Below, in pieces: positions 10,966 through 22,571 of a DNA stretch of 64,000 bases. Under the pieces are notes generated by a model. The model ran no database searches and had not been told where the DNA came from. It worked only from the letters and a program-made list of their open reading frames with translations. Position numbers and translations under genes: made by a program. The number at the start of each line of letters is the position of its first letter. The first letter of the stretch is position 1. This DNA is from Atriophallophorus winterbourni (lineage: Eukaryota; Platyhelminthes; Trematoda; Plagiorchiida; Microphallidae), in assembly GCA_013407085.1 (NCBI GenBank), contig JACCGJ010024105.1, positions 23,463 through 87,462 of the forward strand. Reading direction: 5' to 3'.

Positions 10966-12810
10966 TTAGAAACCTGGGATACCATGAGAGTATAGAATAT
11001 CTAGAGAAGAGTTTATCTTAAGGATTTGGGATAGTGATTGAACGGTAAGAGTTTCTACAAGCGTTTTAAATTTTCCTGTAGATGTGCATATACGGAAATA
11101 AAGAAGAAGAGAATTCCAAAGTTGTGCATATCTAATTGAGAAGGAGTTACGTCTAACTTTAGCGCGAGAGAAAGGGATATTCAATAGCCTTGTTCGATTA
11201 CGCAGATCATATTGAATATAATCTTGAAAGCGCATGCCAGACTGAAGCCTAACTCGCTGTTGAGTAATGATTCGGAAGAAAAGAAGCAGATTCAGACGAA
11301 TTCTGCGTAGCCATAGTGGTTCGACACTCAGCAAATTACACCTTTCATGATAAGGCAAAGGGTTAGAATAACCCAAAGTTATTTTGGTGAAATAACGTTG
11401 AAGTCTCTCTAAGAGAAAAGAATCACGCCTCCCCATGTGGGAATATATGATATTACAATAATCAAGAATTGGCAGGACCTTCATTTTATATAGTGCAATT
11501 TTACTCTCATGTAAGAGGAATTTATGGTTAATTAAACCAAAGTTTTGTCGTGCTCTCGTGAGGAGATGTCTTTCTTGCTCATTAAAGTTCAGAGAAGAGG
11601 AGTACCTAAATCCGAGATCCCTAACTTCTGCAGAAGGAGTTATGGTTGAGCCATTTAATGTGAGTGTGTCACAGGGGATCAAGCAGCGTAATCCCATATA
11701 GTGTGTCTTAGGAGCCGAAAATTCTCATCCCCATTGTGCTTCCCAGCTTGATAGAGATGCGAGATCAGTGTTAAGGGATATTAGAGTTTGTGACATTTCA
11801 TTAGGTGGAAATGATAGGACGACTTTTATGTCATCAGCGAATATAAAGAGTTTAGAGTGATTCACAACACTTTGCAGATCATTAACATAAATGAGAAAAA
11901 GAAGGGGGCCTAGAACGCTGCCCTGAATTACGCCACTTGGAATCGGCTGATTAGGTGAAGTAACACCGTTAACGCTAACTGAAAAGGTGCGATCAGACAG
12001 AAAAGAATGAAACCAGCTTAATAAAGGCCCATGAATACCTAAATATGATAACTTCAAAAGGAGTAGCGCATGTGGAACCCGATCGAAAGCCTTGCTTATG
12101 TCTAGGAATACAATAATCATTGATGATCTTTGGTCTATTGAACTGGTTATGTGATCTAGATATTTTAACTGGCAGGTTGCACAAGATTTTTGGTTTAGGA
12201 AACCATGTTGGACTGGGGAGAACGCATCCGGGCCAAGGTAGTCCAACAAAGATTTCTTAATTAACTTTTCAAATAACCTAGAGAGAATAGGAGTGTGATT
12301 AATAGGACGATAATTCGTAACGAGGTTCGAATTACCAGATTTTAAACGAGGGATAATAACCGAGTGTTTCCAATGAGTTGGAAAGATTCCGGATTTGAGA
12401 GAAATATTAAAAAGATTTAATAAGAGTAAGGTAAAATCTTCACTGCTGTTGTGTAGGATGGCTGACATAAAACCTACACCATCGGGCTTGTAAGAAATTT
12501 TACTTCGACGGGAAATATCTTTTATTTCTTTTAAAGTTAAAGTAAAGGAGTCAATAGTATTTAAGGGAACGTTATTGTTTGCCGGTGGATGGTAAATGTT
12601 ATTATTAAATGAGCTGCTGAAGAATGAAGAGAAAGACTGACTTATTGTGGGCGGGTCAGTAGTGACTACATCCTTTTTGTCTTTTCGATAAATAATTGAA
12701 GAGATGTCACGTTTTAATGAGATACATCTATTCTTCGTAAGACAATTCAAAGACATAGTCTTTGAGTTACTGCTTAAAGCCTTTCTTTTTTGACGCTCTA
12801 GGAGGCGCAT
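10966..12810 (-). pseudogene. LINE A reverse transcriptase and C-terminal domain
   Basis: Two in-frame pieces. 11725-12810 carries RT: NYRPINHTPILSRLFEKL, SPVQHGFLNQKSC, VFLDISKAFDRVPH, SGVIQGSVLGPLLFLIYVNDL and FIFADDIKVV. 10966-11697 carries the thumb and C-terminal part (LGFRYSSSLNFNEQE, ILDYCNIIYSHM). They share a frame and are separated by a stop at about 11724 within SSWEAQWG-stop-EFSAPKTHY. A frameshift near 12800 separates RT from the upstream endonuclease. The GVIQG box is a variant of the usual GVPQG. Otherwise the RT core looks intact. Confidence 0.8.
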
Positions 12811-13709
12811 TTTAATTCCTGGGAGAGAGTTACATAGCTCATGTCGGCGTATAACAGAGAAGAAGTCAAACTTATGATTCGCAGAAGTAGAGAGACGAGC
12901 AATCTTTTTTCGAGAAGGGTTATGGGGTTATGTTTACTTCTTTTATTATGAGAGGTAGACGAACTCCGAAGGCATGCTAAGAGGTTATCATGGAAAATCA
13001 AAGAAATACTATTAAAGCCTGAAGAAAGAAAAAATTCAGTCCAGTCGTTGTCTCTGAGAAGATTCGAAAACTTAGTCCAGTTGATATAAATTTTCTCATT
13101 ATTGTGTATATATGCCATCTTCCGAAAAAGGCGCAGAACGCAAGTGACCATATTGTGGTCGCAACCGGGCAGTGGAGCTAAAATTTCAACGTTGCTAGTA
13201 TCAGTACCTAGAGTGAAGATCAAGTCTAAAATGCTGGACAGTCTTGTAGGTTTACTCACAGATTGTGTGAAACCTAAAAGATTAATCGTTTTAGCGAATG
13301 CTGAAAATCTATTCGAAATGTGGGGGTATTTCCAGCTGATGCATGGCATGTTGAAATCCCCAGCAATAATTTTATTGATGAGAGGGGCAATGGATGCCTC
13401 AGTAAACACATTTATATGCTTATCAATAGTGAGCGTAGAAGGAGATGGTGGGTTATAGATGCACCCTATGAGAGAATCAAGAGAGGGTATGGTGATCCAA
13501 ATTGAGTCATCTAGATCTTCTAACATATGAGAACTGTATAATTCTGCCGGAAAAGCTGTATTAACATAAATGAGAATACCACCACCACGGGTGTGGGTGC
13601 GGTCCTTACGAAACATGAAATAGTTTGCTAGTTCAATTGAAACGTTGGGAATATCATGAGATGTCCACGTCTCTGTGATGAGAACTATTTCGTTCGGGTT
13701 TGAGATCAA
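12798..13709 (-). CDS. LINE A apurinic-type endonuclease domain
   Basis: An open frame of 303 residues with the order expected of non-LTR retrotransposon endonucleases: LITETWTS (catalytic Glu region), RGGGILIYV, IAGDFNMPCISW, SILDLIFTL and PGCDHNMVTC, where SDH is usual and the Asp-His pair is kept. It starts after the ETW region's usual upstream WN motif, so the N-terminal end is short or lies in another frame. It nicks target DNA to prime reverse transcription in intact elements. It is separated from RT by one frameshift near 12800. Confidence 0.8.
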   Translation of the reverse strand: MISNPNEIVLITETWTSHDIPNVSIELANYFMFRKDRTHTRGGGILIYVNTAFPAELYSSHMLEDLDDSIWITIPSLDSLIGCIYNPPSPSTLTIDKHINVFTEASIAPLINKIIAGDFNMPCISWKYPHISNRFSAFAKTINLLGFTQSVSKPTRLSSILDLIFTLGTDTSNVEILAPLPGCDHNMVTCVLRLFRKMAYIHNNEKIYINWTKFSNLLRDNDWTEFFLSSGFNSISLIFHDNLLACLRSSSTSHNKRSKHNPITLLEKRLLVSLLLRIISLTSSLLYADMSYVTLSQELKCAS

Positions 13710-13834
13710 GAAATGTTGAAGGATAGGAAGCTTAGAGATAATCGATCGTGCATTAAATAATAGAAGATTAATTTTAGGATACTTAACATGTGTATCCGGA
13801 AGTGATTTACATGAGTGGTCTAAAATTGATGGTG

Positions 13835-15065
13835 TTAATTTAAGTAAGGGTTTCGGTAATGAAGAGGAAACTTTTGCTGAGAAAAATTTTGCATCGGTAT
13901 ATACCTGGTTTGAAAAGGGTCTAGGTAGGTATTAAACGGCTTCCCGATCATGAAGGGACGCTGATCTAGGGTACCTGACGCGTATTGAAGTGGAAAATGG
14001 TAAGGTCTTGAAGAAGGATAGTAAGGACGTGAATGCTGAGGAGAGAAAGGACTATGGGAGGGAATAATTGGACCAAATGGGTAAGATGTGACCGGGAATT
14101 GTCTATGGACGGGGTGATAAGTGTATAAATCATGGGGTGGTTTATATTCATCAAAGTTTCGCTTGGCCCCATGCATACTATTGATGTGTGGTCCACCTCG
14201 AAGTAGTGGCGAATTTGCCTTGAATACAGGGAGCACGAGATTTTAGTAGATTTACCTGACGATCGAGCTGCGGGGCGTACATCTGCAGTGACCGTTTTAA
14301 TAGTGGTGAGATTGCATTCATGGGCAGGAGTTGTGTTATCAATGTTCAAATAAGGTTTAGCTATAAAGGGGATGCGACCTGAAGCTGGTATATCATCAGA
14401 AGCTGAGGCTCGGGGTATAGATGTTGATGTGGAATTATCAACGACAATATCCAGGTCTATTAAATTGGGGATAACTGAGAACGCTTCAGAACGCATTTGC
14501 GTTGTAAGGGTGTGTTGTCTGGCTTGATCAAGACATTGGAAAATTGAGGCAGAGACTTTAAGACATGTTGATTATTAAGTATATGTAACGCATAATTTTC
14601 GTTAACACATTTTAATAATATCTGGGAACAACTGCGGTTAGAAGGCTTTTTAAGCCTAATTACAGATGCAGATTCTAGGGGGAGGCCATAACGAGACATT
14701 ACTAACTTTTTGAGGTCCACTAAAGGATATCTATCGCCTACATTGAGTAGAATAATGTTTTTAGCACGGTTTCAACGCTGCTCAATTTCTTAGATCAGCG
14801 ACACTATGAATCGACCCGTTTGTTGAAGTAGATCAGAGTCTAACACGTAACTAGGGTCAAGAAGGATAGCTAGTGGTTCTAATATACTGCAAAATTTAGA
14901 AACCGTGTACAGCTTATCCGCGATTGATTCAATCTTGTTTTCTAGGTTCCGTACAGTGGTCAGAACCGTGGACATATTTCCATCAAGAACCACCGAACAT
15001 TTTTTTAATTGAGATGTAGTTCGGTGTGTTGCTCTTGAAGATTTCGATAGCTTGTAATGAGACAT
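13835..15065 (-). pseudogene. LINE A ORF1 (nucleic-acid-binding protein), broken
   Basis: From an ATG at 15065: a coiled N-terminal part (STVLTTVRNLENKIESIADK), then after a stop a block ASVIRLKK...ILLKCVNENYALHIL...VLIKPDNTPLQRK (14460-14720), which resembles the RRM and C-terminal parts of LINE ORF1 proteins. A Pro/Tyr/His-rich region follows (13835-14496; many PYHP, SPF and RPY runs) in other frames. The first block is repeated at 19207-19581 on the plus strand and in part at 26111-26311 on the minus strand. The function is inferred from position and weak resemblance. Confidence 0.6.
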
Positions 15066-15142
15066 ATCGACAGTATAAATATAAATATGTGTAGTGCTGA
15101 TAAAAGACTTGCCAAAATTTCGAAAACCGCGCGTAGAGATGA

Positions 15143-17935
15143 TGCCATGAGTTTACTTGCAACCACCCTCGTGCATTGGTACGATTATGGCTTCATTCTA
15201 ATCACTAGGAACCATACCCAGGTTCAAGCATGAATTGAAGAGCTTGCATAAAGGTTCTGTAAGCACTGGGGCGAGATTCTTTAGCACAATCGAGTGGATA
15301 CCATCTGGTCCCTCAGCTTTGTTGACACGAACATGGATAAGTGCTTTATATACCTCGGATTCAATGAAAGACAACTCATCTAGTGCAGGAGCACTAGGTA
15401 GTAGATTAAACGACATAGACGGAGCATTTAAAGAATTATCACGTCTTTGAACGCGACTGGAGAAGGCAGTGGCTTTAGACAGGTCGGTATCGGCTACTTT
15501 TCCATCCTCGAGATTCAAATCTTCAATGCTTTCCCTGGTTTTGCCTTTCGATTGAGAGTAGCTATAAAATCTTTAGGGATTGGATTTAGCATCCCTAACT
15601 AAGGATAACTCAAACTCCTTTTTGACCAAACACTGTATATTAACACACGCGTTCCGAACGGTTTTGTATCGGACCCAAGAACCAGAAGTATGAGATAGCT
15701 TATATTGGCGCAATAAACGAACTCGTTTAAGGGTAGACCGACGAACTCGAGGAGTCTACGAGAGCGGCCTCTGATTCTCTTTCATGACTAGCAGCGAATC
15801 GTGCTTGTCTTGCAACTCTGTTAGATACTTACAAATTTGATCCTAAATTTCACTTACATTGAAAACGTTCGAAAACTGAAAGGAAGGTTTTGAAATCTGT
15901 AGGATAAAATCTAAGTCTACAAGCCGAAAATTGCGTCTAGGGCGAGTTATTGGTTTGTGAAAACGCGGTAGCGCTTCGAATCTTATCATTACAGGATCGC
16001 TCTTGCCGAGCGGTGGTAGGTATTTTAAAAGTCTAACGGCTCCTAGCTGGGACGAAAATACTAGGTCGAGCGTGAATGGAGTGCATCCATTACGAAACCT
16101 TGTAGGATCAATCACATGCTGATGCAAGACATGATCATGGGGCCATTCGAGAAACTTTTTGGATTGCTTGTGACTAAACCTACAGGACGGCCCAATTTAT
16201 GTCTGGAAGGTTAAAACCACCTAAAATGAGTACGCTGGAAGCTGATTGAAACAACCTGTCAAGCGTCTTATTCAGCTGTGTCATCTCCTGCTGGGCTGCA
16301 CTGGGTGTGACGTAGACACAAGCAATTGCGAGGGCTGACTTGTAGCAAGTCAGGATACTCGTAACAACTTGAACGTTTTAACTGGTTAGGGATATACCTG
16401 TTCCTGTATTGTGCAAGTCATACTCTAGGTGAGTGCAACGCCACCGCCTCTCCTATCGCCAGGTCTATCGCATCTAATGACGAGATACTGCTCGATGATG
16501 TTTATTAGCAGCTAGGTCTCAGAAAGCGCTATAACCCTGGTGTGCAACTTAGCCACACGAAAAGGGAGGTCAGCCAACTTATTCCTTATGCTGCACACAT
16601 TAGCGTACAGCACTGGGGCGCTGGTTTTGCGTGCTTCTGAAACTAATCCTACTTAGCCCTCGATCGAAGCGCGTTTTTGGGTGTGCTACTTAAAGCATGA
16701 AGATCTGTTTCAACATACTCTTGCATGGATTTTACCGACTCTCATCTGAGGATTGAGGCCGCATCCATCGAAGAGCAACAACTGGAGACATTTGTTTAGC
16801 TCCTATCTTCATTTGCGATAGGCCCGTCAACGTCGTCTAATCCGGACAGCATGACTCGCGGTGATGTGCTGTTCGGTAAGATCGTAACCGATTCACAAGC
16901 GTTTCGATTTGCTTCAAGCTCACGGATAGCAGATTTTCTTAAAGCTAGGTTTCTCCAATTTGAAGCAAAAGAGTTTGGTCTAATATGAGAAGGAGGGTTG
17001 TCAGGCTTAAACTGAAGCTTGTCTAGAGTTGTTTTGGCGATGTATTTTGACCTAGACAGTAACGCATCCAGATCCGCCTGTTATTTGAATTCTACCAGGA
17101 TTAGCTTGAAAGTGGTTATCAACCTTTTATCTCCCTACACGGTGAACTTGCAACGTGGGAGTATAAAAACTCAGACCTACCATCCCGATAAGATCGCTGA
17201 TACATCTGTAATCAAAATCTCTTCGACTTTTGAGTTCCTAATGAAAGGCTCCGATCGGTTAAAACTAGTACATTTCGGGTTTCAGTTTTTGAAGAAGAAA
17301 AGGTGCCGTGCAGTGTCCCGAATTGCTTACGAAAACCGTTTAATTTCAGGATTATTTGATCCCGTTCGGGTTAGCCAGCAACATTTCCTTGTTGCTTCGT
17401 TTAAGTAGTGGCTTTACTGTTTTTAATACGCCTTTTCGGCGTTCCTGCTACGTTGACCAATTCGGAGAGGAAGATTGCGTTGGAGGACGAGTTAACAGGC
17501 TAACTATGCCAAAATTCTTGGTGGTTGCAATTGTTTCCACCTTCTTGCTGTTGTTTTTTCGAAGATCTGGCTCCATTTACCACCATAAGAGAGGTAGCTT
17601 GCTCAGAAAACGTTGTAACTGGCTAGATTTGTGAGCTATTCTCTTGTTTGCTGTTGTCTCAGAACTTATTTTCGCCCTCACAACAGATGCATACGTTTGG
17701 GCGGGTATAAAATCTGACGAGCTTGGCGACGCCACACTATTCCTTGGCTTTTGGCAAGCGGCGTTAATGGCAGCTGATACAATACCACTGCAACCACTGC
17801 AATTCCGTAGTGCGATTTTTGCATACCTGAGCAGCTAGGGTGAGCCCAACGCTTGCAAGCTGTGCACTCATTTCCCTCAACCACCATTTTGCTACATTTG
17901 CCGTTGAGGCAGGTATTTTTTGTATTCATATCTAT
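15143..17935 (-). pseudogene. Family B LINE, 5' part (PHD-type ORF1, endonuclease, start of RT)
   Basis: Minus strand. ORF1 begins at 17929 with a PHD-like Cys/His set (CLNGKC...CTACKRWAHPSC). The endonuclease lies around 15843-16800; its GDFN box reads GGFNLPD at about 16205-16225, replacing the Asp. The linker and RT N-terminal part (15198-15518: VNKAEGPDGIHSIVLKNLAP) match the plus-strand copy at 31468-31700. Many frameshifts and stops. The element breaks at 15143, where LINE A is inserted, and continues at 9768. Confidence 0.7.
17678..17929 (-). CDS. Family B ORF1 fragment with PHD-like zinc finger
   Basis: 83 residues starting MNTKNTCLNGKCSK. Cys/His spacing (CLNGKC, ECTACKRW, HPSC) is PHD/RING-like, as in ORF1 of several CR1-type LINEs. 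The frame is lost after about 80 residues and the rest of ORF1 is spread over other frames toward 17000. Confidence 0.5.
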   Translation of the reverse strand: MNTKNTCLNGKCSKMVVEGNECTACKRWAHPSCSGMQKSHYGIAVVAVVLYQLPLTPLAKSQGIVWRRQARQILYPPKRMHLL

Positions 17936-18129
17936 CAGTTAAAGGTATGAGTAATGAAAGATCACTAGAAAAACACAATCTGAAATTATCACTAGCGTAA
18001 TTAATCAGCAAAAAATATAAATAATATAGAAAAATAGTTATTCTATTTTACAGTAAATTCAAGAAATAGCGGAAATTGATAATGATATTTTATCGGAGCG
18101 TTGGAAATACAACCAAGTTTAGTAGCAGT

Positions 18130-18640
18130 ATCAGTATCAGTTCAGTTCAGTTGCACAGAAACAGTAAGTGGCTTACGAGCCAATCGAGCGTCCAGAATGT
18201 TTTTCGGTGGAAAGTTGTGAGAAGCAAATACCATTGCCACAGCGCTTTTTCTTATTGTGATTTGGATATCCTCGACGATGGCGACGCCAATAGATTATCC
18301 GGGTTGTATTCAGGGAGCACCTCGTAATGAATGATGCTAGAAAAATAAAAATAAATTTCTCTTCACCAGTACGGTGAGAGGTCAGCTAAAGAAGAGTTGT
18401 GTATTGAAAAACAAACAGAACTCTAGCATTTACTTACATACCAGTTAACGCTAAAAATGTTGAATTACCTAATCTTGCATAGAAATTAGGGGGAGAATTC
18501 AGGAAAAAGCTTAGCTCAGATGCGGTCCAAACCGTTCTTAAAACTCGCGACAAAACTACAGAATATAAGTTCTTCTGGAAGCCTGTTCCAGAAATTTACC
18601 ACCCTGAGGATGAAAACATTTTTCCGGGAGTCTAGTCTAC
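18130..18640 (-). mobile_element. Family B LINE 3' end (second copy) with CAGTT tail
   Basis: Minus-strand sequence for the RT C-terminal end (KNVFILRVVNFWNRLPEEL at about 18560-18610) and 3' UTR, ending in a short tandem of AACTG units at 18137-18155. It matches 32640-33145 on the plus strand. The hairpin motif is at 18358-18384. Confidence 0.7.
18358..18384 (-). repeat. Shared LINE 3' hairpin motif (copy 2)
   Basis: CTCTTCACC, a GTAC-type loop, then GGTGAGAGG, within the family B 3' UTR. Confidence 0.5.
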
Positions 18641-18666
18641 ATCGCTATTTAGCAAGTTTGAGTTAA

Positions 18667-18790
18667 TGTCCAGGGCGATAGTCGACCAAGTCGAAACGAG
18701 TGCCCAAATTCTTTCGCAGGTTTGCTTGAAAACACCCGCCACTACAATGATTGTTCAGTAGGGAGCACAGGCATGTGTGAATGTGAATGG
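18667..18790 (-). mobile_element. D-family LINE 3' end fragment
   Basis: CAGGGCGATAGTCGACCAAG and the following 110 bases match, in reverse complement, the 3' terminus of the LINE at 39725-39850, and match 34255-34395 in the same orientation. Confidence 0.65.
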
Positions 18791-19094
18791 AAGCTAAGTA
18801 AGATATATTTTGTATAAAGATTCCAAGATTCAAGTGTAAATTGTTCCGCATTCTAGTACGAAAGATTTGTAATTTCATAGTTTTTACACTATAAGTTATA
18901 CAATGAATCATGCCGTATTGGATGTTTTGAACTTATTTTTGATTTATTTGGTGACAGTATTCTGAAGAATAAGATGAAATTGCGCTTTTGTGTACGAAAC
19001 CACTGCAAATCAAGGTACAGTTGTAATAGTATTCCTCTAAATCATTGTTTGGTTTTTTATTGAATCACGGCAAGTTTCTTTTTTTCACTATTCT

Positions 19095-19171
19095 ATATAA
19101 ATAAATAAATAAATAAATATTTTATTCTTGGAATTCCGAGGCATGCTAAGCATGATCGATAATTATCAAAG

Positions 19172-19204
<33 letters not shown>
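19095..19204 (-). repeat. AAAT and AT microsatellites with LINE A 3' end
   Basis: AAAT units at 19097-19120 are followed by TTCTTGGAATTCCGAGGCATG, which matches the LINE A 3' terminus at 9797-9820. An (AT)n run follows at 19176-19204. Confidence 0.65.
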
Positions 19205-19206
19205 TC

Positions 19207-19800
19207 GTGTATTCGCTGAAGATAATACTCTCTAAATACTCGAAATCATCTCGAAACTCACGTGTCACTTCAAGTGTGAATAAATGTTCAGTCAATCTAG
19301 ACTATAATATCTATACCGAGCTATCTAAATTATGCCGTTCGGAGAATAATTTCGAAACCACCGTGGATAAGATCAGCAATGTACCGCGCCTTTTTACGTT
19401 ACTAGAACTTTTAGCAATACTTTTCGTCCCCGAATACAATGCTGACTCTGTTCTGCTTCAACAAAATGGACGCTTCGTAGCGTCTCTAACTTCGGAAATT
19501 AAGCAACAGAGAATCAGAGAGAACAACATCATTCTTTCAGATATAGCTGATAGATACCTGTTGAATGAACACAAACATTAAATTCGTTCATATTATGGCC
19601 CTTCGGTTGACTCAGCGTCACTAAGCAGGCTTCGTGAATCGTCTATTGCTACCCGCACCTATCCCTATTAAATTTGTTAACGCGAATTTGGCGTCTCATA
19701 TCTTAAAAACAAGTAGGTTGTTGCTTCAGTTCCAAGATTCTTAAATGTGTTGATTAAACATGACAAAACACAACTACAGCCTAAATTCGCCCGCGAAAAT
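19207..19800 (+). pseudogene. LINE A-family ORF1 fragment
   Basis: The open frame 19207-19581 (CSVNLDYNIYTEL, SVLLQQNGRFVASL, ENNIIL) is the counterpart of the ORF1 at 14790-15065. The next block (SASLSRLRESS, NANLASHIL) continues in a shifted frame to about 19800, matching 14460-14720. No endonuclease or RT is recognised after it. Confidence 0.6.
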
Positions 19801-21398
19801 TCCAATGCCGGTGATAGAAAACAATCAATCACCATCTTGAAATAACAAGAATTCCAATTCGGTTGAGATAGGTGTACTAACTGAAAATATAACTATCACC
19901 TAAGACACCAGGATAACCTGTTGCACCCCAAGTCACCGCAAAGCCACAAACTATCTTTTGACCAAATCTTAAGGATAACAACAAATTTAAACTTCAAACG
20001 TTTAAAGCATCAACTACACTTCCTAACAAACCACCAAACATTAGGCCTTATGTGAAGGAGTCTTATACAGACCGTAATCCAAGTTATTCTAGAAACTATT
20101 TTCAACAATTACCTATGCACAATTTCATTTTCAATTATTATGGAACTCCAACATACGGTTCTCCTAACCCTTTTGCATCGTTGTTCTACCTTTACACCAC
20201 ACAGCCTGGTGACAAGCCATAAAATGGTGTCCGGTCACTTAATTAGCAGACATTTAATCCCAAGGAAGGTATTTAAGATAAGAAGATATTTAAATGTGTG
20301 CAATGACTCTTGAATATGGTACAAGTAGCAAAGGTCGAAGGACATTAATTTACATGCAAAAAGATTTTTGGTTCGCGAAACAATCAGATAAAGGCAATAT
20401 TAATTCGAGATGTAGTAAGTTTGTCACACACAAGTATTGAGCGAGATTAGTTACATCTAACGATGCTATTTTACCTAATTTAGCACTTCACAATCACGAG
20501 TGCAATAAAGGAGAGCGTTAAGCGAAGAATGCGGTGGCTTAAAGGAAGGAAAAAATGTTAGAGATTTAATGCAAACCCCACTCGCCTCATTGACATCGGA
20601 AACATTCGGTCTGTCATTAGGCACTCTAATGGCATTATCTCAAAAAGTTCTATCTCGCGGACACTTGAAAGGTATCAAAACAGTATAAGGAGGATAGACC
20701 CAACATGCTCTCTCCCGTTCCTCCCGAGTGACGCCAGGTTTGATGTTTCAACATTCCACCATGTGTACATTTTTATTCGTTTGCCGAAGGATTGCCGACA
20801 GCATACGGTCTCAGTTCTTCAAGCAAGTACTAGGGTTCATATCAAACAGATGAAGAACTATGCTGAGATATGCGCAAGTACATCTCAAGCAATTTAGCTA
20901 TACTTAACTATGGAAAGATTGACTTCTTTAAATTAATTGCATATCTCTCCTACTGAATGAATTCATGTAAATGTATTCTGCATTCCTTAGAAGTTATCAA
21001 ATTAGGAATTATGTGACTGGCGATTAAGTGGCTGTAAACTAACATAATAGATTAAATTGGACCGAACACCCTAACCTGAACTTTTTTCATATTTAAACAA
21101 ACACTCAAACATTCACGTCACCCAAAATAAACACCCATATTATTTCCACTTTACGATACCCTGCTCCACATGTTTATCAATCATACACATCTAGCCAGTT
21201 TTACCCGGACCTTCAAATTTTCCCTTTGTGTTTCCCCCTTTTTACAGATGCAACACAACCTACTTTGAAATTTCAGGCCCTTATCACTAACACCTTTCTC
21301 TGTACATCCCCATCCCCATGCTTTTATTTAACGCGAGATCTATTACATGTAAAATATCTCATCTTCAATTTTTACGGTCTGCTAACCAGAATAATCTA
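19801..21398. other. No gene recognised
   Basis: AT-rich DNA with only short ORFs. Perhaps old LINE ORF1 3' sequence up to about 20250 (Pro/Tyr-rich codons similar to 13835-14236). I see no reliable motif. Confidence 0.4.
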
Positions 21399-21422
21399 CC
21401 GTAAATACCCGCGTATAGGACG
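21399..21422 (+). repeat. pogo-like element left TIR
   Basis: Inverted match to 22572-22595; preceded by TA. Confidence 0.85.
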
Positions 21423-21557
21423 CATTTTTTCTTCATAAGTTGCCCTAAAAACCCAGGTGCGTCTCATCCATGGATACGTTTATTATAAAAATCATGCATT
21501 TGTTATAATAGCAAAAAATGTATTATAAAACTTTCAAACTTACCAGTACAATATTTA

Positions 21558-22470
21558 TCAACATTTATCATCGTCATCACTGTCTTTATTCAACAAAGCA
21601 GCCCACTCCTGTTGTGTTATGCAATCATCATGATATTCCAGCTCTTCCTCCATTTCGTCGTCACCATTGTTGTCTGGGTCGTCCATCCAGAGAATATCGT
21701 CTTTCGTGCCGTCTAACATGTTGCTGATAGAACATTTCTTGAATCTCTTCACCACGGTCTTGATTGGCAATTCTTTCCAGGTATCTACTATCCATTGGCA
21801 GATCGTATGCATGTCAACTTTTTTCATGTTGCGCACTTGGTGAAATTATGCTCACCAATAATCATCCATTCGGCCCATTTCTGCTTTAATGCTGCTTTGA
21901 ATAGCTTATTCACGACGACATCCATCGGTTGCAGAATACTGGTCATGCCGCCGGGATGACGACGAGGTCTGTATTGTGCCACTTCAATTTTGATTTAACA
22001 TTGTTAGTTGTATGGCATCGGGAGGCGTCTAACACCAGCATCGATCGCTGTTTCTCCAGACCACATTTGCGTTTCATCCATACTGTTTTCAGTCCATCTT
22101 TCATTAAGCTGTCATTGAACGATCCTCGTTCTTGCACCCTGACTATCACACCACTCGGGAACTTGTATTTAGGCATGGTTTTCCTCTTTAAGACGACGTA
22201 CGGTGGTAACTTCGTGCTATTAGCCATACACCCAAGCATCACGGTGAACCGGTTCTTTTTATTTCCAGTCGATCGCATAGTGACAGACCTTGCACCATTA
22301 ATGCTTATTGTTGTCTCGGATGGCAGTTCGAAAGTCAGCGGAGTCTGATCGGCGTTTCCAATCTGGATCATGTCGAGGTCGTATTTCTGACGCATCTTGA
22401 TGATGACGATCATAGCGATTGTATGGAGTTCACCGTGATTGACTTAAGTTCACGGTTTCTATAAAAATTA
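21558..22470 (-). pseudogene. pogo-like DDE_1 transposase, N-terminus missing and frameshifted
   Basis: The minus strand reads NADQTPLTFELPS (first Asp), MRSTGNKKNRFTVMLGC, LPPYVVLKRKTMPK and MLVLDASRCH (second Asp). After a one-base shift near 21943 it reads SILQPMDVVVNKLFKA (third Asp). After another lesion near 21840 it reads VVKRFKKCSISNMLDGTKDD and an acidic tail ending at 21558. This order is that of the pogo/Tigger/Jerky type DDD transposase. The CENP-B-like helix-turn-helix that should precede it is absent. It was a cut-and-paste transposase; it is inactive now. Confidence 0.85.
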
Positions 22471-22571
22471 ATGCAAATTGAGGACTAACATTAGATTGCG
22501 TCCCATACATAGGTACACAGTTTTTCCTTCGTTTTTAAGGTCAAATATCCACTGCGTCCTATACATGGTAT

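Larger units (their letters stand above)
9769..15142 (-). mobile_element. Nearly full-length LINE, family A (CR1/Jockey-like), about 5.4 kb
   Basis: Minus-strand element with ORF1 (13835-15065), endonuclease (12798-13709), RT and C-terminal domain (10966-12810), a 3' UTR of about 1.2 kb, and a short TTA/ATT tandem tail at 9771-9790. It is inserted into a family B LINE; B sequence resumes on each side with the joint in the stretch corresponding to about 31740-31750 of the plus-strand B copy. Further copies of its 3' end are at 19095-19180 and 28428-28560, and of its ORF1 at 19207-19800 and 26111-26330. Confidence 0.8.

Noticed and set aside
12798..13709. Endonuclease/exonuclease domain as a host DNA-repair gene
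   Set aside because: It is followed at once by RT of the same LINE and has LINE-type motif variants.
20600..20960. Possible coding block (short run of open frame)
   Set aside because: Several stops and no motif that I could match to ORF1, endonuclease or RT.
21226..21438. 70-codon ORF before the pogo-like element
   Set aside because: No recognisable domain; overlaps the TIR boundary and is probably chance.
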